The notes beneath the pieces were generated by a model. That model saw nothing but the letters and a program-made list of their open reading frames with translations. It was not told the DNA's origin and searched no databases. From Pseudorasbora parva (taxonomy: Eukaryota; Chordata; Actinopteri; Cypriniformes; Gobionidae), in assembly GCF_024679245.1 (NCBI RefSeq), contig NC_090174.1:47393974-47457973 (forward strand): a DNA stretch of 64,000 bases. The letters are read 5' to 3'. Of the stretch, positions 20,635-33,600 are shown piece by piece; position 1 is the stretch's first letter, and the number at the start of each line of letters is the position of its first letter. The position numbers and the translations under genes were made by a program.

Positions 20635-21500
20635 ATGACGGGACGTCATAGGCGGGTGACGTCATTGACCAGGAAACTAGCAAAGTTTCAAAAAAAACCT
20701 GAAGCATTGAGATGCTGTTTTTACTCACATGAAGTGTTGGGGCTAAGGTTAAATGCAAAGAAAAGTGTGCTATACTCTCCACTTCAGAGTACCACCTTTC
20801 TAGGCGTTTTGTGGGATTCAAAGACAATGAAGGCTCATTTAGCGCCTGTTCGGCTTAAATGTATCCTCGTAACCGTGAGCAAGGTGAAGCTAGGCCAGTA
20901 ACTCACTGTAAAACAGTTTCAGAGACTACTGGGTTTGATGGCAGCAGTGTCCAACGTGATACATTTTGGCCTGCTGTACATGAGACCCTTGCAGAGGTGG
21001 CTCAAAACCAAGGGATTCTCCCCGAGGGGAAATTCGCTTCCAATGATCAAGGTCACACGGCATGCTTTCGTGCCTTGTTTATGTGGAAGGACGGGGAAGG
21101 GATTGATGCTGGGAGCACCTTGTTGTCGCTTGGAATCGCTTCGGACGAGCTCAGGTGGATCTGTTTGCGACTCGAGAGACGACTCACTTTTCGCTCTTTT
21201 ATTCCCACACATCCAGCACCTCTGCCGTTAGATGCCATGGTAAAGGCGTGGCCGAGGCTGTGTCTGTACACCTTTCCCCCTGTGGCGCTGCTACCAGGAG
21301 TTCTGGAGAGAGTACGCCGGGACAAGGACTCTGCTGTTAATAGTCCCATTCTGGCTGGGCCGAGTGTGGCTGTCAGACATAGTGTCTCTCCTCGAGGGCA
21401 CTCCATGGCAAATTCCGGTCAGGAGGGACCTTCTCTCCCAAGCAATGGGTTTAATTCTTCACCCACGCCTAGAGTTGTGGAAACTGTGGGCTTGGCCTCA
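20635..21500 (+). pseudogene. DIRS reverse transcriptase / RNase H fragment
   Basis: Readable blocks across shifting frames include LGLRLNAKKSVLYSPLQSTT, FLGVLWDS, GLLYMRPLQRWLKTKGFSPR and LLPGVLERVRRDKDS. These match the order in fish DIRS1-like Pol proteins from the end of RT through the RNase H region. At least three frame changes are needed to read through it, so it is inactive. Confidence 0.75.
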
Positions 21501-21502
21501 CT

Positions 21503-22432
21503 GTGGGCTTGGATTCAGGTCTTTCTACTGAGGTAGTAGACACTATACTTCACTTAAGAGCTCCTTCTACACGGAGGCTTTATGCCCTTAAATGGAGAGT
21601 TTTGTGGTGTACACGCCATATGTTGAATCCAGCTAGCTGCCCGGTTGGTTCAGTACTAGAGTCACTACAGAATAAATTCTCTTCAGGGTTATCCCCTTAT
21701 ACATTGAAAGTATATTTCTGCTTACCATATTCCTCTAGAAGGCGCATCTGTGGGTAGACACCCATGGGTAACTCTCGAGGGTGCTGACCTGGGATCTGGC
21801 TGTGGTATTAGAAGGCCTAACTCTGGCTCCCATTGAGCCTATTGAAGAGGTGCCAGAGAAATGTCTTACTCTAAAAACTTTGTTTCTTCTGGCTCTCGTC
21901 TCTCAAGAGAGTCTGGGATTTGCAAGTGCTGTTGGTTTCTTCCTCCTCTCTTGAGTTTGCACCTGGTATGGTGAAAGCATTTCTATTTTCTAAAGAAGGA
22001 TGAGTCCCCACTAATGTGGCAGGTCCCATTATGCTGCAGGCCTTTTCTCCTTTTCAAAACCCAGACCAGGAGAAATAAAATCTGCTCTGCCCAGTGAGGG
22101 CACTGGTTGCTTATGTCCACAGAGCTGCCCTGTGGCGTTAGACTGATCAGTTGTTTGTATGTTTTGGGTCCCCAAGTAAAGGGAATCCCGCATCTAAACT
22201 GACGCTAAGCAAGTAGAGGCTATTTTGATTGCTTATGAATCGGCCGGTCAGCCATCACCGTTAGGGGTTCTAGCCCATTCAACTTGGAGTATGGCTGCTT
22301 CTACAGCTCTGCTATCAGGAGTTTCTTCAGGAAGTATGTGATGCGGCGGGTTGGTCCTAACCACACACCTTTATCAGATTTTATAACATGGACGTGGCTT
22401 TGACTTCGGTGTCTCAAGTGCTTGTGAGATAG
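21503..22432 (+). pseudogene. DIRS tyrosine recombinase fragment
   Basis: The block at 21503-21757 (LRAPSTRRLYALKWRVLW, GLSPYTLKVY) is the core-binding part of a tyrosine recombinase. Further on, broken frames give remnants resembling the catalytic C-terminus, including WSSPHTF-like sequence after a frame change. Several stops and shifts are present. Confidence 0.65.
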
Positions 22433-23327
22433 TGTGCGCCACAATTTCACACATTCATGCACTTTGGATTATAGCGATGTGGGTTTTGGGTTCCTGCTGC
22501 GCTTGACACAGCTTCTCGTTCCCTCTCAGGGAACCATTGTTATATACGTAACCTGAGACGTTTTCCCCTCCATTTGGCCTAAAACAGTGTTTTTGTGGTC
22601 TTCCAGATTGAAATGTTGACTACAAACACTGAGGTTTTTTATCTAGTAGTATTATAGTATTTATTAATATATTGTAATAATATAATATTTATTAATTTAT
22701 ATTAAAATGTTGTATAAATTGTTTTAATTTGAGTTTTTATTACTTCATCTTGTTTTGTTTCAATGTTTTTTCTCCTATTTTTTTCATTTGAAGTATTTTA
22801 TCTAATATATTTGAGCTTTATTATCAAAACAGTTTTCATTTTAGCTATCATATGTAACAGTTTTGTTACAGCACTTTTGTAAGAAAAAAAATAAAGCGTC
22901 TTTCTGTGTGTGTGAAAAGAAACCACACGAGAATAAAAAAGATAGAGAATTGTCAAGAGCATCATTGTGTAATGCTAATGGGCTTCATTCCCCTTAAAGC
23001 TAATTTCTAATGAGTTTTCATCAATCATCTTACTCATTGCTTCATTTTTAGGAGATTTGATTAGACGACTGTGAGTGTTTGTGTTGAAATCAGTCATTGC
23101 AGTCCTCCTCCGTTCCTCTGGTTACTTAAGAGCTTCACACTGAAGCCCCTAGACCTCTAATGGACGTCATTTTGGAGCCCCTACAAGGACACGGCCCCAC
23201 GCTGGAACACGTCTACTGGGGAAAGGTGTGAATGTGTGTGTGTGTGTGAGTAATGGAAAAGGCGGGATTAGATCCATCATGCTACAATCCTATTAGATGG
23301 TGCAGGTTTTGAGTGTGAGCAGGTATA

Positions 23328-23330
<3 letters not shown>

Positions 23331-23392
<62 letters not shown>
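23331..23392. repeat. (GT)n microsatellite
   Basis: An uninterrupted GT tract of 31 units. Confidence 0.97.
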
Positions 23393-23397
<5 letters not shown>

Positions 23398-24160
23398 ACA
23401 TTTAAATATCACACATTTACCACACTGTACGCCCATTTTCCATGTAGTATATTGAGTGTTTTTTTTTTCACAAGAAGCTACACGACTGTTTAAAACAACT
23501 GTTGTTGTAGCAAAAAATGCTAATGCAATCCCCAAGTCACCGAATCATAAATTCTCTCCCCCAACCATCAAAGGTTTTCAGAAATCCCTGGCAACCACAT
23601 AAACATCCCACAGCTTGTGTGTGGTTGTGCGTGTGTATAATAAAGACAGACAGACAGACGAAGAGAGAGAGAGCGAGAGTCTGGTTTCAATGAGGGAACA
23701 TAAGCATGTGTCACATAAGGCACCCTTTCCTTGAAGATTATCTGGGGAGGGCGGCTGGAGTGTAAGCCATGCAATCATTTTCCAACAAGAGACTTTACAG
23801 GGATGGAAAGCAAGAGAGAGAGACCCAGATTCAGAATGAGACAGACACTTTGACTGACCTAAGAATCATAATTTCCTAATTATGTGCTGTAGCTATACAT
23901 ACTAAAAGGTTTTTGTGTTTTGAGGATAAATGGGATCATGTGACACTAGCTTGAGGCAAGCTGGTATCACAATAAATAAATAACACTGGCACCTGATGCT
24001 GTATTACAGATACGTCCCATCGTAATTCTTGATTAAAGATTTGAAAAAAACTTTCCTATAATTTCCTAGAAATTACCTGGATACTGAACAGATTAAGTAA
24101 AGGCCTGGGTATATTTTTTAAAATATTTTTCGACTTACAAATAATTGCGTGTGAGCCTAA

Positions 24161-24254
24161 CTGCGTCCCAATTCACAGGCTGCATCCTTGCAAAGGGCGC
24201 ATTAGAAAACTGATTGCATCACCACTGCATGACAAATGCTGTCCCAGTACTTCA
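24161..24254. repeat. Diverged relative of the 3.66-kb element's end repeats
   Basis: The order 'ctgcgtccca', 'ggctgcatcc', 'gcgcatta', 'tgattgcatca', 'gctgtccca' follows the 75-bp subterminal unit at 4251-4400 block by block. It indicates an older element of the same family, of which only this piece is recognised. Confidence 0.5.
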
Positions 24255-27200
24255 CAACAAAAAAAATTGAGATAAACTGCCATATTTACACATTTTTAAT
24301 GATACAAATGTAAAAAAACAACAACATTTAAAGTTGTTTAAATGGTGACATATCTAGTATATCATATATAATTGACCATACTGAATATTTAGACTGTTTG
24401 TGAACCCTGTTTTGTTTTCAGACAGTTTATTATAACTTTTAAATAATGTTACATTCAAGCACAATTTATAATTTTGCATCAAATTTACATAGCTACACCG
24501 TAAGCTGTGTGTTGCGTGAGCCGGATCTCACGAAAATGCGTATAAATAGTACAAGTTTGCAATCTCGTGGAATGTATACGCCAAAATGAGTACGTGGTTT
24601 TTCGCGTGCATATGATACGCACTTTATGGCGTATTATTCATACGAACGAATAGTTGACAGATTAAACTTTCGCTGTATCCGGTCGGCAAAACTCAGAACA
24701 CAAAGCTGATCAAAAGCTGATTTGAAAGGCCAGCTTCTGTGTTTACTAGAAGCACACAAGCGCAACTCTGCCGTCATTATGTTAAGCCCCGCCCACCGAC
24801 TCTATACACGATGTGATTGGCCCGACCAGAGTTTGTTTTTTACAGCTCAGAAGTGTATTGAGAGTTGCTAGCCGACACCGTGGCAGATTAGATTTGCTGC
24901 CGCTAGGGTGCGTCTAGATTTCTAGGCTACCAGAACCCCTCCCTCATGTCTATAACTTGATCAAACGCATCAATTATGGTGTAAACAAGCCACTTCTTTG
25001 GACTGGGGGTTACCACTAACATGCCTGTGGACACTGCCCACTAGCGGTCTGCGTGTGTAATTGCACATTGACGCAGGCGGCACCTCGGCAGCTGTCACAG
25101 TTGCTATGCAACAAGACCATCCCATCTAACAATGCTCAGTCCGACCTTCATGCCCTTTGAAGGATGAAGACTCAGAATGGGGATGCAGCTATAAAAAAAG
25201 GACGCATTTGGCATCTAGTGGACTTTGTTTTCAAGTGCTCAAGACATTCCCGCACGTGCATTTTTATGCGCTCTGTCTGTGCGAACACAAAAATTGGGCT
25301 GCACGTGGACAGTCTGCGCGCCGTGCGTGGACCCTCCTGATGACCAAAAAATACGTCACACGGACAGTGCGCGGACCTTTGCAGAATGCGGACAGCCAAA
25401 TTGTACTTAATGATGGGCTTAAGGATGTTTCTGTAATACAGGCAAAGAATAACAGATTTTGCGATGGGCTCATGTACGGAACCACTTAGCAATGCCGTAG
25501 CAACCGTCTCAAACACAAAGCAATGTGCTAACAGCTCTCAGAAGGCAGCCATTTAGCAATCTTCTGGCAAACACACTATGATTTTAAGTCTAAATGTTGC
25601 TTTCTTGACCTTCATGGCTAATGCCTAAGTCCTCCTGGAGGTTAGGGAGACCGAGAACAAATGGACTGTTTAAGCGCCCACTTTTAGAACAATAGATTTG
25701 TCCTTGGCCCAGATGTGTCAGTACTCAAAACTCCCCACAGGTAAAACTATACATCCATTTAATTCAAAACTCTCACATTTTACAGTCTAGTGATTTAGGG
25801 CAGTCAGACAAGCCATGGTGTTTATTTGGTCAGCAAAGTCCAAGGAATGTTTGTTCACTTGGTGGCCATATTTGCAATGCTTCCAGACAGGTATTTTGGG
25901 GCATGTAAGACCCTATACTTCAATGGGGGAAATATTGAAATATGGCTTTTATTTAGAATGCATTACTTATTTATACTTGTGCATTGCACTAGTAATATGA
26001 GTGAAACGTATTTTGTGGTCGCTGATTTTTATTTTTTATTTTTAAACTAATACGTTTATTCTGCCTGATCCGATGCTTAAAATGATTTTTGTTGTATCCT
26101 AATGTAGTTTGTTTTGAAAATATTAAATAATATTGGTTACACTTTATTTTACAGTGTGCCTACTGTAGGCCTACTGGTAATGTAAAGAAACTACATGGGT
26201 TAAGGTTTAGGTTCAGAGTTAGTACCTTATCCAGTTATTGTCAGTCAGGAAAAGATTTCATGTTCAGAATGTTTTCAAATAAGTGAAACATAAAGAAATA
26301 AAAATAAAAATCATATTCATATAGTTATAGTATTTAAAAGCATTTAATTAAAATGATTAAATTAACAAATACATTTGAGAATATTTTTGCATAATAATTG
26401 ATATGGTTCATTTTGAAATTCAACATGTATACAATTTATTACCTGTAAAATTGGCTTTGCAAAATTAATTGATTTTTTTTTGCATACAACTAAATAAAGT
26501 GCTAAATAAGTAAAAGTACTTTCTCATGTGCATCTCTTACATAAAGGGCTTTTCTAAATATTCAGTCATGTAAAAAAATAAAGAAGGGGCTTACCCTATC
26601 TTTCCTATACCGTTATCATATAAAGCGACTCAATGACCAATTAGAGTGATTTATTCTCTAATTAAATTAAAGCTTTTAATAAGTTCACTGATTTGGGATC
26701 TGTCATCGTATTTGGCAAGTGAACAAGCACATTACTAAAATACTGGCAAAGTAATTTATCCAACAAGATTTGCTGACTAATACTAAGTCTAATGTCCTAA
26801 AACTCTTTTTTTGGCTTAATTAGGCTAGAAGCTCTCTGTTGAACTATATAAGACCTGTTAGAGTAAAGAGCGGGTTCAGAGAGCGCCAGGTTACATGCAG
26901 ACAGAAGTCTTTTGAGAATGAGCTTGGAGCCGTTGTCAGGCACCAGGGAGTCAGCGGGGAGTCTGTCTGTCATCACATGTGCATGTGTGGAGCATGAGCC
27001 ATTCGACAGTGTGTTTGCATGTGTGCGCTTGATTATACTTGTGTGCACCTCTGGGCATTTTAAGTTTCCATTTGTATATCCTAATGGCCAATGCTTTCTT
27101 TAAAAAAAAAAAACTATTGTGAAAGTGCATGTCATTGTGTGTGAATGTCTCTGTGCTTTTAGTGTGTGTCTGTTTTCCAGTTCATCTAATTGTCAGGTCC

Positions 27201-27390
27201 TGGGTGGTGGTCCCTCGTGGTAAAAGCTGTTGTTTGCTTGGTGCATCTGTCGTTCTGTATGTCTCTCCAGACAACTCTCACAACATGATACCTTTCTTGT
27301 TACTTTCACCTCGGCACAGCTTCAGAGTAACTACCTCTCACCTGCATACAGCTAAAGACCTTTATTTCATCCAACATCATAACTTTATAT

Positions 27391-27592
27391 TAGGGGTCTC
27401 CAATCTCGGTCCTGGAGGGCTACTGCCCTGCAGAGTTTAGCTCCAACCCCAATCAAACACACCTGAAACAGCTAATGAATGTTAATCAATGCCTTTATAA
27501 GTATTGATTAGCTGTTTCAGGTGTGTTTGATTGGGGTTGGAGCTAAACTGTGCAGGAGAGTGGCCCTCCAGGACCGAGATTGGTGACCCCTG
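27391..27592. mobile_element. 202-bp palindromic hAT-like MITE
   Basis: A perfect 8-bp duplication CTTTATAT flanks it at 27383-27390 and 27593-27600. The ends are YAGGGGTC on the left and GACCCCTG on the right. The whole element folds on itself: 'ggagctaaact' and 'agtttagctcc', and 'caggtgtgtttgattggggt' against its complement. The 8-bp duplication and CAGGGGTC-type ends support hAT. Confidence 0.88.
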
Positions 27593-27824
27593 CTTTATAT
27601 GGTCTTCACTTTTAGCCATGGCCGATTTTGTTCCCACCACTTCTGAAATCCTGTGCTGCAGGGAGGCATATAATACAGAAGTAGTATATCTACAAAAATC
27701 GCAAGCCTCTCTGCTTTTGAATATGGTTATAATATTTTAGACATTGTTGTATTATTATGTATGTTTCCTATCATATACCCGGCGCAATGCGACGTCAGAT
27801 GCAACTCAATTGTTTTTTTTGTGT

Positions 27825-29140
27825 GCTAGTTTCAGGCCAACATCATTATTTGCTAGTTATTTTTACAACATCATCATCAAATGCACTCGCGCCCATCTGC
27901 TCTCCTGTGGGTCTGATGCTGGTCTAAAAACGAGTGTGTTCAGGAGCATTGTTTGCATATTGCTGTTTTGAGGCAACTACAAATGACTGTGCCATTGACC
28001 ATCAAATATCTGGTCTAAAGTCCACAGCGCAGTATTTTTTGTGTTATTTAAAGGGCGCGTTAGTAATGTGCGCCTATGCGGGTGCACAATGCATGTAAAC
28101 TGCTTATTACACACACAGTGATGCGCAGCGGCACACTAACACTTTTAATATTAAAAATAAACCGATTCCTCTCTGGAGAAGTGTTCATTTTTTCCCGCTC
28201 GCAGATTCCGCCATATAAATAATGAATCTGTCATGGTACAAGCGCAACTGGCTTTTAACCCCTAGAGGTAGAAGAACTGTACATTTTTAAGCTCACAAAT
28301 TTCTGGCTTTTATAGGAAATGGAACATGAGACTCTGATTGGTTTATTGCACGTTACACGCAAAACACACCCATGGCTCATTAAGAGATTATGGGCCCCAT
28401 TTTGACAATCTAAGCGGATAGCGTGAGTGCACTTTGGGCATGTCTGAATCCACTTTTTCTAGTTTAACGATGGGGAAAATGGTCTGTGCGCCCAGTAAGG
28501 GTTGTCCCGATTCTCTTAATGAATAATGGGTGTGTTTTTGGCATAACGTGCAATAAACCAATCAGAGTCTCATCTCCCATTCCCTTTAAATGCCAGTTGC
28601 TCTTGCACCATGGTGGATTTGCTATTAACATGGCGGACGAGTCAGTTTAAATATGAGTGTATTGCCACGATTGGTTTAATAAGTAGCCAATTTAATTTGT
28701 CATTACTACAAATAGGTCATTTTGATACATGCAGTGACATGCATTATGCCATTTAAGCATTTTTATCTTTATGTACACAATAATAATCTTTTTTACATTG
28801 TAATCCTTATATTTGTAATATTTGGCATGCTTGTGTGCTGCTGCACATCCCTGTGTGTGTGTAATAAGCAGAGTGTACGTGTTTTGTGCACCCGTATGTA
28901 GGCGCATATTACTAAAGCTCCCTTTAAATACAACGCTGTTGACTTTAGACTATGTTTTTGTCTATGGCACAGTCGTATTCATTTGCCTCGAAATAGAAAC
29001 ACGCCAACAATGCTCCTGAACACACCTTGTTTTCAAACCAGCAAACGCATTTTCGCAAATGAGCATGGTCGCAAACACATTTGCTATTTAAACAATGTGG
29101 TGCAGAACGTGATGATAATGGCGTTTGACTGAAATTAGCC
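27825..29140. mobile_element. Two Harbinger-like copies in inverted orientation
   Basis: The arms 27825-28394 and 28513-29140 are imperfect inverted copies. For example, 'caataaaccaatcagagtct' near 28551 is complemented near 28331-28350, and 'gaacacacct'/'gtgttcaggagcattg' pair near the outer ends. The right copy starts GGGCCCCATTTT at about 28393 and ends near 'aattagccccc', like the ends of the element at 41720-42634. No intact transposase is present. Confidence 0.7.
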
Positions 29141-30080
29141 CCCCCACCAAAAAACAAAAAACCCTTATGTTGTGTTTGGCTTCTCATTGTAGGTACAACC
29201 CTTTTGGACAATGCGACAACCTTTTTTTTCCATCATTAAACTAGTAAAAGTGGATACAGCAATGCCCTTTAAGTGCACCTGAACCATGTGCTTCAGACCA
29301 TGACCCTTTAAAACAGGAAGAGGCCCTTGACACTAGTTGTGAAGTGGGATCTTAGTCACATTATATAAAAGCCTAACCAGTTAAAATCACAGTTAATGCT
29401 GCAAAAGTGCTATGAGAACACTGTTGTCCCAAAAGCAGAATTATTGGCTGTGTTACTGAAGGAAATGTTGTAGTGGCCTTTGTTTAGAACTCTCAGTGTT
29501 TCTAAACACACTAATGAATTATTCATTTACATTTGGGAGATTTACCATAATGGTCTGATGTGAAATCACTTTTCATTGTTCTCTATCCATCTTTTTCCTT
29601 TTATTTTGTAGGAATTCTACTAACTGAAATAATTGTACTTATTCACAAAATGAGTTGCCATTTGGAGTAAAGGAGAATTTATACACTTAAAAAATTGAGT
29701 CTCTTTTTAAGATTGATGAATTTTAATTGTGTAGTAAAATTCCATCAAATTAAATCAAATAATCATGAAATTATGAATGAAGAATTTTATATTTTATATT
29801 ATACAAAAAAAGATATTTTGAAGAATGTTTGTTACAAAGCAGATAGAACAACCATTCACTACCATAGTATCACTACCATAGTATTTCCCCCTAATATTGT
29901 TAAATCTGCTTGGTTACAAACATTCTTCAAAATATCTTCTTTTGTGTTCAGCAGAAGAAAAAAACCTCATACATGTTTGGAACAGCATGAGGGTGAGTAA
30001 ATGATGACAGAATTTTCACTTTTGGGTGAACTATCCCTTTAATGTGATTCATATTCAAATGGCACATTCCCAGTCTGTTC

Positions 30081-30113
<33 letters not shown>

Positions 30114-30738
30114 ATGTATTTCAATGGTACAGTACCTTTCCATCAAAAAGAATTATTTTTTTTAAACATTCTTATTATGAACTAAGAATATAACATTTGT
30201 AAAAGTCTGCAGCCTAATAAAACCTTTTATTTAATCTTAATAATAGGAATGGGCAATTTTAGTGTATGCCATTTGTGTTCATACATTTTGATGACTGTAT
30301 GGATAAATATGACCTTTTAATAAATACTTTACAAATACTTTACAATGCACGTTACAATTTACCTGTTCAAAATGAAATACTTTACTTACCATCCCTAGTA
30401 AGTATCTCTTTTACAATATTTCAAATCGCCGAAGCCAATGTTGATTCTTGATTTATTATGTTACGTTCTCTTTTTGCCAGCAGACTTTCCTCTGATCTGT
30501 GTGTTTTTTAAGGGTGATTCCCTGGAGTTTAAGCATGCTCCATCTCAATCTTTTTCACTTGTTGTTACAACTAACCTTCAAGCTAAGACAAAAATATGTT
30601 TAGAAAGAAGGATTATTCCTTTAAATTCAAATGTGTAAACTTGAACTCCATATGGCAGCATCAGAGATAATGGGGATTATGTGCAGTAAACTTCTGTATT
30701 CTGTATGGGTTACATCACTTTCAGTCCAGGACCTTTGC
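29141..30738. other. Gene-free interval with a foldback repeat
   Basis: At 29810-29940, 'agatattttgaagaatgttt' and its complement 'aaacattcttcaaaatatct' form a foldback around a short 'ccatagtat' duplication. The right part (29985-30042) ends 'gggtgaactatcccttt' followed by TTAA, the right end of the TTAA-flanked family, and I see no matching left end. A poly-T tract lies at about 30080-30106. No exon is recognised. Confidence 0.5.
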
Positions 30739-31135
30739 ACTGTAAAAAAATATTTAGAAAAAAAGTTACCTGGTTGCCTTAAAATTTTGAGTTCATTGAA
30801 ATTAAAATTTTGAGTTAATACAGTGAAATTTTTTTGAGATTCGACAACCTTTATTAAAATATTATTAAAAGATTTTGTAAGCATATTGGGTAATTGTGTG
30901 TGTTTTATTTCTGATGACGTAGTGAAACATGCCAAAGTGTGCTATTTTCATGATTTATCCATTTTTTTATGTGGTTCAGATACAATCATATTTCGAGTTT
31001 CTATTTATTAAACACATTTCATTCATTGTATCAACTAAAAAAAATTATTTCAATAAACTCAAAATTTTAAGGCAACCAGGTTACTTACTTTTTTAAGTTA
31101 AACCAACAAAAAAACAATACATTTTTTTTACAGTG
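30738..31135. mobile_element. Non-autonomous TIR element with CACTGTAAAAAA ends
   Basis: The left end CACTGTAAAAAAAT and the right end TTTTTTTTACAGTG are inverted. A second inverted block, 'acctggttgccttaaaattt' (near 30767) and 'ttaaggcaaccaggtta' (near 31066), extends the ends to roughly 70 bp each. It has no coding capacity, and the target duplication is unclear. Confidence 0.75.
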
Positions 31136-32096
31136 TGTGTGTGCTTCATTAAATTTAGAGATTTTACTATAGATACCTTCATAGAAGAAATGTCCATTGC
31201 ATATGCGGATTAATATTAAGTCTTTTTTTCTTTTGCTCACTAACATTTAGATATTTAAATCAAATAAAACAATAAAAATAACTGTGTCTATCTGATTACC
31301 TTAAAATGATTATTTCAGATTATATTACTGCACAAAATACAGTATTTCAGTACTGAAAAATCACAATAATTAGTTCAGTCTAATTAAAATGTAGTCTTTA
31401 ACCCAATATTTGTATGTCTTATGTATAATTTGTGCTCATTACAGTATTGTGCTAGCTTAGCATTCTATGCTAATGGAAAATATTTTTGAGTCTCTCATTC
31501 ATTTCACATGAGCATTTAAAACCAGTAGGTTGATTTTTATTAGCCAAGGTTCACTAGGTTATGACAGAGCTCTGGGTTTTGTAGATGTGAACATGAAACT
31601 GACCAGGTCACAATTTTTTGTTGCAAGGATGACATTTTTTTTTAGTGGTACAGAGTTAAAAGTATGCAGGTCGATTACTCTTGCTCCTTTTAAAAAAAAT
31701 GACCCAGTAAACTACGCAGATTTACTATTGTTGACATATTCACAGGAGTAATGGCTTAAGTATTACTGTACACCGTTTATTTTTATAATGGCAGTAAATC
31801 TTGTGGCATATAGCCCAAGTCCTCCTCTTCTCTCTGAAGAGTGTATGTCAAGATGACGACACAGAGTCAATAGCTTCACTCTAAGAGATGCGTACTCTAA
31901 TAGCAAGTGGGAGGTTAAGTGCTGTAATAAAACTACAAGGACCATGGCGGTCACTCTTCTTGGTGCCTTTAGTGTGAGTGTGTGTGTGTGTGTGCCGCCA
32001 GGTACATAGTGTATAATTAATGAGGAAATGCAACTTTTATTAGCGAAAGGTTTAAAGTATAAGTATATGGCTCACTGTTAAAATATATTTATGCTT

Positions 32097-32159
<63 letters not shown>

Positions 32160-32669
32160 TGTTTGTGTTTGTGTGTGTGTGTGTGTGTGTGTGCTTGTTT
32201 TTGTGACATCAGGTCACAAATGTGTATAATGACATGGTTATGGCATAGGAGAGCGTGACTTATGAGGACATTTCCTAATGACCCCACGTTTCAAAAGGCT
32301 TATAAATCCTACAGAATTAGTTTTTTTTAGAAAGTAAAAATGCAGAATGTTTCCTATAATGGGCAGGTTTAGGGGCAGGGGCAGTGGGGGATAGAAAATA
32401 CGGTTTGTACGGTATACAAACCATTACACCTATGGAATGTCAACACAATTCACAAAAACAAACATGTTTATATTCTATATTTATAGTAATACCTGTTTTG
32501 ACATTGGAGGACATTGTTTTGGTCTCCATAAGGAAAACAGCGTATAGTAAAAATGCTGATTGATGTCTTTGATGGGCAGGGTTATGGGTAGGGTTAGTGT
32601 AGGGAATAGAATACATACAGTGTACACAGTATAAAAGTAATGTCTGTTGAAAGTCTCCATAAAACATGG

Positions 32670-32713
<44 letters not shown>

Positions 32714-33600
32714 ATATCTGAATGTTTTAAGCAGGTGAACTTTTGAGTATAGCCTTCAGCCCTCTTGACCTCATGAATATTACATCAGTGGACTGAGGCC
32801 ATGCAGAAGTTTAGATTAAATATTTACTACCACCACCTCCATTCTTTGACAAGTGTTTGTCCAAATATTATGAACCGCTGTATAAATATAGCTGGCCTTT
32901 ATGTGTGCATTAACCCTCAGAGTCAAACGCAAATTATTAATACATACTATAGGCTATATTTGGATTTACAAATTACCCAGATGCAAAAATGTTGATTAGA
33001 ATTGATTAGAAAATAAATAACAATATAAATTTAGTTGCATTATTACTTATCATATGGATCTTGCCATAAATTAAAGAACAGGATTCATAACTGAAATGAA
33101 TTAATATTTTAAAACACAACTGACTATGATTATGAACAGATAATAGACTATGATCAAGGTTTTTGTTTAGTTTATTAATACATTTTTTCACAAAAATTAA
33201 GGAATACTAAATGGTTATGGTCACAACAACAACAGCAACAGCAACAACATCAATAAAAATCCCAAAAGAGGAAGGTAGAGGTTGAAATGAACTCCTAGGT
33301 CATTAAAGGGTTAATACTGTATGTGTCCCTACTGCATGCTGTATTAGGAGCTGTAAATATCCAAAAATAAAACCATTATTATGTACAAACATACAAATGT
33401 GTGCATATAAATTGTCACTCGCTTTTCAGCACTAAAATTAAATAAACACAACATAAATCTTATTTTTTGGACCCTGTTGTAAATTTATACATTTGTAGCT
33501 TAAGTGCATTTTGTTGATCATATTCATTTTTGAGAAAATTCTGAATTTTTTACACGGTGTAAAGTAAATGATATTGTGTTTTAATACTTATTTGTCACTG
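31136..33600. other. Gene-free interval with GT repeats
   Basis: (GT)n tracts lie at 32101-32193 (with TTT interruptions) and 32674-32712. The segments flanking them (about 32340-32420 and 32575-32625) share 'ggcaggttta/gggttatggg' phrases and are probably related repeats. No exon is recognised. Confidence 0.45.

Larger units (their letters stand above)
20536..22562 (+). mobile_element. Decayed DIRS-type (tyrosine recombinase) retrotransposon
   Basis: Both ends share an inverted motif: 'gctgtgtcaagcgctgcggg' on the left (from about 20563), and the complement of the right end (22440-22562) reads 'gctgtgtcaagcgcagcagg'. Inside, in order on the plus strand, are reverse transcriptase/RNase H and tyrosine recombinase remnants. 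DIRS elements use a recombinase instead of an integrase and have inverted terminal repeats in place of LTR direct repeats. The gag and N-terminal RT are absent, so this copy has a large internal deletion. Confidence 0.75.
22563..27382. other. Gene-free interval with several repeat fragments
   Basis: It contains a (GT)n tract (23331-23392), a fragment related to the 3.66-kb element (24161-24254), a repeat-like GC/TA alternating segment (about 24490-24655, 'cgccaaaatgagtacgtggt') and a dispersed segment beginning 'ggttacactttatttta' near 26134. No exon is supported. The 110- and 114-codon frames at 25157-25516 overlap each other on opposite strands and show no domain. Confidence 0.4.

Noticed and set aside
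20859..21536. A 225-codon frame as a complete novel gene.
   Set aside because: It runs partly out of frame with the DIRS reverse transcriptase and RNase H remnants, whose conserved blocks lie in several frames.
25157..25516. Overlapping frames of 110 and 114 codons on opposite strands.
   Set aside because: No domain, no splice context and no codon bias are evident. Mutual overlap suggests chance in a locally GC-richer stretch.
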